A DNA stretch of 25,636 nt from Prevotellaceae bacterium UBA2738 (lineage in GTDB: Bacteria; Bacteroidota; Bacteroidia; Bacteroidales; Bacteroidaceae), in contig DEJW01000022.1 in NCBI GenBank assembly GCA_002353585.1, positions 168 to 25,803 of the forward strand, given 5' to 3'. This document shows positions 1-5,568 of the stretch, piece by piece (position 1 is the stretch's first letter; the number at the start of each line of letters is the position of its first letter). The position numbers and the translations under genes are program-made. The notes beneath the pieces are model-generated. The model was not told the origin of the DNA, ran no database searches, and saw only the letters and a list, made by a program, of their open reading frames with translations.

Positions 1-1277
1 GCAGCTGTTGAGAATACCTCGCTCTTCTTGCAAGGAATGGTCGTATTAGCCTCAATCAGCTTGGTCATAACTCCACCCATTGTCTCGATACCCAGTGTCA
101 ACGGGGTAACGTCGAGCAGAACGATGTCGCCTACACCACCTTCCTTGTTCAGGATGGCACCCTGAATAGAAGCACCAACGGCTACCACCTCGTCAGGGTT
201 AACACCCTTTGAAGGCTCCTTACCGAAGTAGTTCTTTACCAACTCCTGTACGGCAGGGATACGGCTAGAACCACCTACGAGGATGACCTCGTCGATATCT
301 GCAGTGCTCAGCTTGGCATCAGCAATAGCCTTCTGACAAGGAGCCAGACAAGCCTGGATGAGTCCGTGAGCCAACTGCTCGAACTTAGCACGGGTGAGGT
401 TCTTTACCAAGTGCTTGGGCACACCAGCGACAGGCATGATGTAAGGCAGGTTAATCTCTGTGCTTGTGCTAGAAGACAGTTCAATCTTTGCCTTCTCAGC
501 AGCCTCCTTCAGACGCTGCATAGCCATCGGGTCTTTGCTCAGATCGGCACCGCCGTTCTCAGCCTTGAACTCCGAAACGAGCCAATCAATAATACGGTGG
601 TCGAAATCATCACCTCCGAGGTGGGTATCACCATCGGTTGCTTTTACCTCGAAGACACCGTCACCGAGTTCGAGCACGGATACATCGTGTGTACCACCAC
701 CGCAATCGAAGACCACAATCTTCATGTCCTTGTTGGACTTGTCGAGGCCATAAGCCAAGGCAGCAGCGGTCGGCTCGTTAACGATACGGCGTACGTTGAG
801 ACCTGCGATCTCGCCGGCTTCCTTGGTAGCCTGACGCTGCGAGTCGTTGAAGTATGCCGGCACGGTGATGACAGCTTCGGTAACCTCCTGTCCGAGGTAG
901 TCCTCAGCGGTCTTCTTCATCTTCTGGAGCACCATAGCTGAGATTTCCTGTGGAGTGTACTTGCGACCCTCGATGTCAACACGTGGGTAGCCGTTCTCGT
1001 TAACTACTGTGTAAGGAACACGTGTAGCCTCTTTAGAGCTCTGGTCATAGGTCTCACCCATGAAACGCTTGATAGAGAACACGGTGTTCTTAGGGTTTGT
1101 GATAGCCTGACGCTTGGCAGGGTCGCCCACCTTACGCTCGCCATCCTTTACGAAGCCTACAACGGAAGGCGTAGTACGCTTACCCTCAGAGTTAGCTATT
1201 ACTACAGGCTCATTGCCTTCAAAAACTGCGACACAAGAGTTAGTTGTGCCAAGGTCGATACCAATAATCTTTCCCAT
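1..1277 (-). CDS. dnaK: Chaperone DnaK (Hsp70), 5' part; 3' end outside window
   Basis: ATP-dependent cytoplasmic chaperone that works with DnaJ and GrpE in folding and heat-shock recovery. The minus-strand reading begins MGKIIGIDLGTTNSCVAV, the phosphate-1 motif of Hsp70, and continues without a stop for 425 codons to the window edge. Visible landmarks are AYFNDSQRQATKEAG near residue 150, VNEPTAAALAYGL near 170, VFDCGGGTHDVSVLELGDG near 195 (phosphate 2) and VILVGGSSRIPAVQ near 335 (adenosine site). The linker and first strands of the substrate-binding domain (DVTPLTLGIETMGG) are also present. Bacterial DnaK is about 630-640 residues, so roughly one third is missing. The usual motif here is DLGGGT; this protein has DCGGGT, a mild variant. 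No dnaJ or grpE is visible. Upstream lie a possible sigma-54-like site and an inverted repeat. Confidence 0.98.
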   Translation of the reverse strand, partial: MGKIIGIDLGTTNSCVAVFEGNEPVVIANSEGKRTTPSVVGFVKDGERKVGDPAKRQAITNPKNTVFSIKRFMGETYDQSSKEATRVPYTVVNENGYPRVDIEGRKYTPQEISAMVLQKMKKTAEDYLGQEVTEAVITVPAYFNDSQRQATKEAGEIAGLNVRRIVNEPTAAALAYGLDKSNKDMKIVVFDCGGGTHDVSVLELGDGVFEVKATDGDTHLGGDDFDHRIIDWLVSEFKAENGGADLSKDPMAMQRLKEAAEKAKIELSSSTSTEINLPYIMPVAGVPKHLVKNLTRAKFEQLAHGLIQACLAPCQKAIADAKLSTADIDEVILVGGSSRIPAVQELVKNYFGKEPSKGVNPDEVVAVGASIQGAILNKEGGVGDIVLLDVTPLTLGIETMGGVMTKLIEANTTIPCKKSEVFSTA

Positions 1278-1327
1278 AATCGTATAATTTTTTAGTTTTG
1301 TTTTGTTCGTTATATATTAATAAATAA

Positions 1328-1374
1328 TGTGGAACGCATTCGTCCACGTCCCACATTTACAAACCCCGTGCCAA
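1328..1374 (-). promoter_or_regulatory. Possible dnaK control region: sigma-54-like element and inverted repeat
   Basis: Reading toward dnaK, TTGGCACGGGGTTTGTA (1374 to 1358) resembles the sigma-54 consensus TGGCACG-N4-TTGCW, with T in place of the C of the -12 GC. Just downstream, TGTGGGACG and CGTTCCACA (1355 to 1328) form a 9-bp inverted repeat with one G-T pair and a 10-nt loop. It would overlap the start of the transcript and could be an operator or a leader hairpin. No CIRCE (HrcA) element is visible. No good TTTG/TANNTTTG promoter was found for dnaK. The sigma-54 reading is a guess from sequence alone. Confidence 0.25.
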
Positions 1375-1421
1375 CAAATTATGACAGGGGTGACATCTGC
1401 CAAGCAGCGACATTGTGTCAC

Positions 1422-1438
1422 ACTTTATGGCATAAAGT
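1422..1438. promoter_or_regulatory. Perfect inverted repeat, candidate operator
   Basis: ACTTTATG, one base, CATAAAGT: a perfect 8-bp palindrome about 20 bp upstream of the -33 box of the tRNA-Gln promoter and about 145 bp upstream of dnaK. No T-tract follows on either side in a terminator arrangement, so a protein-binding site is more likely than a terminator. The bound factor is unknown. Confidence 0.3.
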
Positions 1439-1457
1439 TAAAAAAAATAGCAAAAAA

Positions 1458-1489
1458 TTTGGTAGTTTCGCCGAAAAGCAGTACCTTTG
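1458..1489 (+). promoter_or_regulatory. Bacteroidetes-type promoter of tRNA-Gln
   Basis: TTTGG (-33, 1458-1462) and TACCTTTG (-7, 1482-1489) are separated by 20 bp measured from the end of TTTG. Both boxes match the TTTG / TANNTTTG pattern known for the Bacteroidetes housekeeping sigma factor. Transcription would begin near 1495, about 15 bp before the tRNA. Confidence 0.85.
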
Positions 1490-1509
1490 CACCAGAAAAG
1501 ATAAAGTAT

Positions 1510-1583
1510 TGGGATATGGTGTAATGGTAACACTGCAGATTCTGGTCCTGCCTTTCCTGGTTCGAATCCGGGTATCCCAACCA
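1510..1583 (+). tRNA. tRNA-Gln, anticodon CUG
   Basis: Full cloverleaf. The acceptor TGGGATA (1510-1516) pairs with TATCCCA (1573-1579). The D stem is GTG/CAC (1519-1521 with 1531-1533). The anticodon loop TTCTGGT (1540-1546) puts CTG at 1542-1544. The T stem is CCTGG/CCGGG around TTCGAAT. A1580 is the discriminator, and CCA is encoded at 1581-1583. The U1-A72 first pair is typical of tRNA-Gln. The last anticodon-stem pair (A1539 with C1547) is a mismatch. The gene has its own promoter and terminator. Confidence 0.95.
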
Positions 1584-1591
1584 CAAGGATC

Positions 1592-1622
1592 AGCGTTGTC
1601 TCAGTAAGACGACGCTTTTTTT
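1592..1622 (+). terminator. Rho-independent terminator after tRNA-Gln
   Basis: A 10-bp stem (AGCGTTGTCT with AGACGACGCT, one G-U pair) around a 5-nt loop is followed directly by seven T. It lies 9 bp past the tRNA CCA and should separate the tRNA transcript from the GH28 gene. Confidence 0.9.
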
Positions 1623-1673
1623 GTTCTCAAACTAAACTAAAACTAAACAATAATACAAATAACAAAGAAACCT

Positions 1674-3089
1674 ATGAAGAAGACTATCTCAAACACTCTG
1701 AAAATGTTTGCCGTAGTGTGTGCTATGCTGTCTGTCAGCGTGTCTGTACAGGCAGAGGGCTGGGACCAGCAGGTTTATGATGCCATTATGTCACGCATCA
1801 AGGCACCAACATTCAAGTCAAAGTTTTATCGCATCACCGACTTCGGTGCGAGCACCAGTGCTACAGCTGCCAAGAACCAGAAGGCTATCAACAAGGCCAT
1901 CGCTACCTGTTCAAAGAAGGGTGGTGGTAAGGTCATTGTGCCAGCAGGACTGTATATGACAGGTGCTATCACGATGAAGTCTAACGTAAACCTCGTAGTG
2001 GAGGAGGGTGCAACCCTGCGTTTCGCTTTCGAGCGCGACCTCTATCCTAACGTTGAGACACGTTGGGAAGGCCTTAACATCATCAACTACCAGCCTTGCA
2101 TCTATGCCGTTGACGCTGAGAATATCGGTGTGACAGGTAAGGGTGTGATTGACGGCTACGGCTCTAACGAGCGTTGGTGGTATATGAAGGGCAACAAGCA
2201 TCATGGCTATCATGAGGGTGTTGACGAGTGGCAAGGTAAGGATGCAGTTGGCAATCGTGCCGACCTGCTCAAGATGGCTGACAATGGTGTGCCAACAGCC
2301 AAGCGTATCTTTGGTAAGGGCAAGGGACTTCGTCCTCAGCTCATAAACTTCGTGCGTTGCCAGAATGCTATCATCGAGGGTGTTGAGTTGCGCGACTCTC
2401 CATTCTGGGTTATCCACCCACTGTTTGTGAAGAACCTCATCGTGCGCGATGTTACCATATACAATGAAGGACCTAACGGCGACGGTTGCGACCCGGAGTC
2501 TTGTGAGGATGTGCTTATAGAGAACTGTACCTTCCACACTGGCGACGACTGTATAGCCCTGAAGTCAGGACGTAATGCTGACGGCCTAAAGGCTAACATA
2601 CCTTGTAAGAACGTGATTATTCGTGGCTGTAAGATGGCTGACGGACACGGTGGCGTGGTTATCGGTTCAGAGATTTCAGGTGGTTGTGACAATATCTTTG
2701 CAGAGAACTGCGAGATGGACTCACCAAACCTTGACCGTGTGCTCCGCATCAAGACCAACACCTGTCGTGGCGGTATCAACCAGAATATCTTTATCCGCAA
2801 CATCAAGGTAGGTCAGTGCCGTGAGGCAGTAGTGCGCATCAACCTGGTTTACGAGCCAAACGAGATTGCTGAGCGTGGCCACATACCAACAGTGCGCAAC
2901 GTGTGGGTTGAGAACGTCAACTGTAACAAGTCACAGTATGGCGCCCGTTTCAACGGTCTGGAGGATGAGGCACAGATATACAATATCAACATAAAGAACT
3001 GTAAGTGGAACAACATCCAGAAGATGCCAGTTGAGGTTACGGGCAAGACTCGTGACATTAAGCTTGAGAACGTAAGCTTCGGCTGGTAA
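1674..3089 (+). CDS. Secreted GH28 polygalacturonase (pectinase), probably exo-acting
   Basis: Glycoside hydrolase family 28 right-handed beta-helix enzyme that hydrolyses galacturonic acid linkages in pectin. A signal peptide (MKKTISNTLKMFAVVCAMLS, cleaved near VQA-EG at about 27) directs export. The pectate-lyase-like N-terminal strands (FGAS, KAINKAI, GGGKVIVPAG) are clear. Catalytic residues fit the family: NGDG at 268-271 (family form NTDG), the aspartate pair D291-D292 in TGDDCIALKSGR, GHG at 324-326 with H325, and R358-I-K360. The NGDGCDPESC form and the long N-terminal insertion (about 120-220) suggest an exo-polygalacturonase or a related oligosaccharide hydrolase rather than an endo enzyme; this is inference. 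At 471 aa it is full length. Unlike the other pectinases here, it lacks the shared C-terminal tail. No Shine-Dalgarno and no clear promoter were found between the tRNA terminator and the start. Confidence 0.93.
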   Translation: MKKTISNTLKMFAVVCAMLSVSVSVQAEGWDQQVYDAIMSRIKAPTFKSKFYRITDFGASTSATAAKNQKAINKAIATCSKKGGGKVIVPAGLYMTGAITMKSNVNLVVEEGATLRFAFERDLYPNVETRWEGLNIINYQPCIYAVDAENIGVTGKGVIDGYGSNERWWYMKGNKHHGYHEGVDEWQGKDAVGNRADLLKMADNGVPTAKRIFGKGKGLRPQLINFVRCQNAIIEGVELRDSPFWVIHPLFVKNLIVRDVTIYNEGPNGDGCDPESCEDVLIENCTFHTGDDCIALKSGRNADGLKANIPCKNVIIRGCKMADGHGGVVIGSEISGGCDNIFAENCEMDSPNLDRVLRIKTNTCRGGINQNIFIRNIKVGQCREAVVRINLVYEPNEIAERGHIPTVRNVWVENVNCNKSQYGARFNGLEDEAQIYNINIKNCKWNNIQKMPVEVTGKTRDIKLENVSFGW

Positions 3090-3108
3090 AATCAGATTAG
3101 CAATACAG

Positions 3109-3147
3109 AATCCCATAAGTTCAAGGGTTGAGCTTATGGGATTTTTT
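3109..3147 (+). terminator. Strong rho-independent terminator after GH28
   Basis: A 16-bp stem with one G-U pair (3109-3124 with 3128-3143) closes a GGG loop and runs into six T (3142-3147). It begins 20 bp past the GH28 stop codon. Confidence 0.93.
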
Positions 3148-3192
3148 ATTCCGGAGGCCCTGGACAATGTTTCCAGAGACTCTGGAATAACT

Positions 3193-4605
3193 CTAAAATG
3201 GTGCAGGGCTCGTTATATCTATCCTTTCTCCAGTGAAGGGGTGGATGAAAGACAGACGGGTTGCATGCAGAAACATCCTCTCTGCTGGGCTGTTGCCATA
3301 GAGAGGGTCGCCAAGTATGGGTCGCCCTAGTCCGTCAGGGTGAGCACAGTGTACCCGCAACTGGTGGGTTCGGCCAGTGAGTGGAAAGAGCCTCACTCTG
3401 TTTTCGTTCGTAAACTCATATCTCGTTATCGCCTCCTTGCCATCCTCGTAATCCACTCGTTGCATGGGTCGATTCTCAAAGTCAGCAGAGAGGGGGAGGG
3501 AGATAACCCCACCCCTTAGTCCCCTCCCGAGAGGAGGGGGATAATTACTATCACTTACTATCGCCACATATTCTTTGCACACAGAGTTTTCGCCCCACAT
3601 TCTTTGCATCCTGACAAATGCCTCTTCCGTCTTGGCAAAGAGCAGTATGCCTGAGGTGTCCATATCGAGGCGATGGACGGCTTTTAAGAATTGAGAATTG
3701 AAAGTTAAGAATTGAGAATTATGATTGCTCCCTCTTAACTGTGAACCGTGAACTGTGAACTGTGAACTGTTGAGCATCGTCTGGGCATTGGGCAACTGGC
3801 GCTTGCCTGGTACGGAGAGCAGACCTGCTGGCTTGTCGATTGCCACAAACCACTGGTCCTGCCACAGTATTCTTATCTCGCCTTTTGGGGTGTTGCGCAT
3901 AAAGGGATATACCTTGCATCCCTCAGGCAACATATACCATAGTATAGGCATACACTTAGCCTGACAGGGTTCATAAAACTGCCCATGATGCCGTATGATG
4001 CCCTTGGGCGAGTCGCCATACCAAAACTCGGCTATCGCCTTGACTTTTAAACCATGCTTGTTGGCATAATTAAGCAGTTTGGGAGCACAACATTCGCCAG
4101 TTCCGCCAGGTGGCACCGTCTGTTTGGAGCCTGTGCGCTGGGCATAGTCGGTAAACACTTTAAGCACAGAAGCCTCGCCCTCCGCATTGTTATCTTCCTG
4201 CGGGGTAGGGGGAGGAGTGATGACAAACTGTGAGAATAGCCAGCGTTGCAGAGCCTGCGAACGTTCCTTGCGCTCCTGCTTCATCGCCTCCACTTCCCTT
4301 GTGCGCTTGCCCTTGGGCAGAAGAGCCTCAGCCTCTTTTATCTTGTGGTTAAGTGCAGTTATCTCAGCCTCGTGGGTCTTGAAATATCCGTCTGGTTGCA
4401 GATAGTCGAATATGGCAGGCACATAACCCTCCCAGTCGCTTCTGCCCAATATCTGTCCTGAGTAAGCCTTGAGAAACCTCTCCTTTCCATCCTCGTCTTC
4501 ATACACCAGGAACCCAAACATTTTTCCGCAATTCACCTCCTCACGCCATTCGGCATGGGCTTCTATATCCTTTATTATAAGGTCGCGGATTTGTTTATAG
4601 TTCAT
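3193..4605 (-). CDS. RluA-like RNA pseudouridine synthase with Bacteroidetes N-terminal domain and two in-frame repeat insertions
   Basis: Isomerises uridine to pseudouridine in RNA, probably rRNA or tRNA; the target cannot be read from sequence. The catalytic domain runs from about residue 245 to 470: AIDKPAGLLSVPG, the active-site motif HRLDMDTSG with D314, RLFPLTGRTHQLRVH, and GDPLYG. The first 240 residues form an N-terminal extension with a charged helical stretch (80-120) and a cysteine-bearing ECCAPKLL...CQAKC region, which I recall as usual in Bacteroidetes homologues. Two segments look foreign. Residues 278-308 (3682-3774) are encoded by 7-bp tandem repeats and sit directly before the catalytic motif. 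Residues 355-369 (PPPLGRGLRGGV) come from a GC-rich hairpin repeat. The frame stays open through both. The start codon overlaps the 3' end of the upstream kinase by 11 bp, suggesting translational coupling. Confidence 0.9.
   Translation of the reverse strand: MNYKQIRDLIIKDIEAHAEWREEVNCGKMFGFLVYEDEDGKERFLKAYSGQILGRSDWEGYVPAIFDYLQPDGYFKTHEAEITALNHKIKEAEALLPKGKRTREVEAMKQERKERSQALQRWLFSQFVITPPPTPQEDNNAEGEASVLKVFTDYAQRTGSKQTVPPGGTGECCAPKLLNYANKHGLKVKAIAEFWYGDSPKGIIRHHGQFYEPCQAKCMPILWYMLPEGCKVYPFMRNTPKGEIRILWQDQWFVAIDKPAGLLSVPGKRQLPNAQTMLNSSQFTVHGSQLRGSNHNSQFLTFNSQFLKAVHRLDMDTSGILLFAKTEEAFVRMQRMWGENSVCKEYVAIVSDSNYPPPLGRGLRGGVISLPLSADFENRPMQRVDYEDGKEAITRYEFTNENRVRLFPLTGRTHQLRVHCAHPDGLGRPILGDPLYGNSPAERMFLHATRLSFIHPFTGERIDITSPAPF
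3497..3543. repeat. GC-rich hairpin repeat inserted in frame in the rluA-like gene
   Basis: CCCCTCC and GGAGGGG (3521-3527, 3533-3539) form a 7-bp hairpin inside a G/C-tract element that encodes PPPLGRGLRGGV in the gene's frame. A related CCTCC/GGAGG hairpin lies between genes at 21164-21208. The composition is unlike the flanking coding sequence, which supports insertion of an intergenic-type repeat. Confidence 0.6.
3682..3774. repeat. Two 7-bp tandem arrays inserted in frame in the rluA-like gene
   Basis: Plus-strand units are AATTGAG, AATTGAA, AGTTAAG, AATTGAG, AATTATG (3689-3723), then TGTGAAC, CGTGAAC, TGTGAAC, TGTGAAC (3740-3767). On the gene strand they encode NSQFLTFNSQFLK and SQFTVHGSQL. 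Only this orientation is free of stop codons in all three frames. The same unit family fills gaps between other genes of this window. Confidence 0.85.
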
Positions 4606-5413
4606 TAAGGTGTCTTTCTATCGGTATGCCACGATTTATGTCCTGGTTGTTCTTGTTCTTGTCTATCCAGCTGTGTATTATGTCCATGGCATAACGGGTG
4701 GCATGCTCCAGGGTGTCACCATCCTGCAGCTTGCCCACTATGATGCTTGAGAATATGTCGCCAGTGCCAGGAAACTGCACAGGTATCTCGTCGTAGGGCA
4801 ATAAGAAATACTTTCCGCTGAAGTGGTTGTAGCCCACCACGGAGTGCTGATCGTCTATTATGCAACTGGTTATGATGACAGACATCGAGCCAATCCTCCT
4901 CACCTTGTTCACCAGTTCCTTAGCCTCAGTTGCTGTTATACCTTTTTCTTTATAGGGCATATTGGTCAGCAGACATGCCTCTGTATAGTTAGGGAAACAG
5001 AGGTGTGCCACACTCAGCATCTCCCTCATGCAACGCACTGTGCCGTCGTTGGCTCCACCATAGAGTTTGCCATAGTCGCCCATCACTGGGTCAACGTATA
5101 TCGCCGTACCCAGAGCCGCCTGTTCCCTGCAGTATTGTGCCACCATCTGTGCCTGTCTCTCACTCGCCATGAATCCTGTCGTTATGGCATCAAAGCGGAA
5201 CCCCAGCTCATTCCATTTCTCCAGTGCCTCCACTATGTAGTCCGTGCTCTCCATTATGGCATACTTGCCATAGGGGAAGGTGTTGCTAATCAGCATGGTG
5301 GGCAAGGTAAACACATCGTGCCCCATATACGAGAAGATAGGCATCTGAGCTGCTGCTGCCACCTTTCCGTATCCGCACATGTCGCTTACTATGAGTATTT
5401 TGCTCTTTTTCAT
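4595..5413 (-). CDS. pdxK: Pyridoxal/pyridoxamine kinase (PfkB-like ribokinase fold)
   Basis: Phosphorylates B6 vitamers with ATP to supply pyridoxal phosphate in the cytoplasm. The 272-aa protein has the marks of the pyridoxal kinase family: SDMCGYGKVA near residue 10, YVDPVMGDYGKLY near 125, NYTEACLL near 160, and GTGDIFSS near 218, with the catalytic aspartate in the GTGD anion hole. I place it with the single B6-salvage kinase usual in Bacteroidales rather than with ThiD. The chosen start is supported by the conserved KILIVSD strand directly after it. A well-matched promoter (5424-5454) would start transcription only about 5 bp before the ATG, giving an almost leaderless mRNA. The stop codon overlaps the start of the RluA-like gene, so the two form an operon. 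Confidence 0.88.
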   Translation of the reverse strand: MKKSKILIVSDMCGYGKVAAAAQMPIFSYMGHDVFTLPTMLISNTFPYGKYAIMESTDYIVEALEKWNELGFRFDAITTGFMASERQAQMVAQYCREQAALGTAIYVDPVMGDYGKLYGGANDGTVRCMREMLSVAHLCFPNYTEACLLTNMPYKEKGITATEAKELVNKVRRIGSMSVIITSCIIDDQHSVVGYNHFSGKYFLLPYDEIPVQFPGTGDIFSSIIVGKLQDGDTLEHATRYAMDIIHSWIDKNKNNQDINRGIPIERHLNEL

Positions 5414-5423
5414 TATTTCGATG

Positions 5424-5454
5424 CAAATTTACAATAAAATGGTGAATTATCAAA
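5424..5454 (-). promoter_or_regulatory. Promoter of pdxK / rluA-like operon
   Basis: Minus-strand TTTG (5454-5451), 19 bp, TAAATTTG (5431-5424): an exact match to the Bacteroidetes TTTG/TANNTTTG pattern. The -7 box ends only 10 bp before the ATG, so the leader would be very short. It lies back to back with the PL11 promoter. Confidence 0.8.
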
Positions 5455-5492
5455 TTTACTGACTGATAAATTGCATTTTCTCCCTTTAATTG

Positions 5493-5524
5493 TTTGCCTA
5501 TATTCAGGAAAATTATTACCTTTG
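5493..5524 (+). promoter_or_regulatory. Promoter of the PL11 pair
   Basis: TTTG (5493-5496), 20 bp, TACCTTTG (5517-5524), with the same -7 box and spacing as the tRNA-Gln promoter. Transcription should start near 5530, giving a leader of about 35 nt. Confidence 0.85.
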
Positions 5525-5532
5525 CCCTGAAA

Positions 5533-5568
5533 ATGAGTAAACTAAAACCAAAAACAGTACTTATATGA
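5533..5568 (+). CDS. Possible 11-codon leader ORF coupled to the first PL11 gene
   Basis: ATG at 5533 opens a frame reading MSKLKPKTVLI whose TGA stop overlaps the PL11 start codon as ATGA. The ATG would lie only a few nucleotides from the predicted transcript start. It may be chance; if translated, it could couple ribosomes to the lyase gene, which has no Shine-Dalgarno. Confidence 0.25.
   Translation: MSKLKPKTVLI

Noticed and set aside
366..941. Plus-strand open frame opposite dnaK
   Set aside because: Antisense shadow of DnaK; the minus-strand product is clear.
3171..3187. Inverted repeat TTCCAGAG-A-CTCTGGAA as terminator of the rluA-like gene
   Set aside because: One-base loop and no T-tract on the minus strand; kept only as a palindrome of unknown meaning.
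3193..4605. The rluA-like gene as a pseudogene because of its odd inserted segments
   Set aside because: The frame is open throughout and the catalytic motifs on both sides of the insertions are intact.
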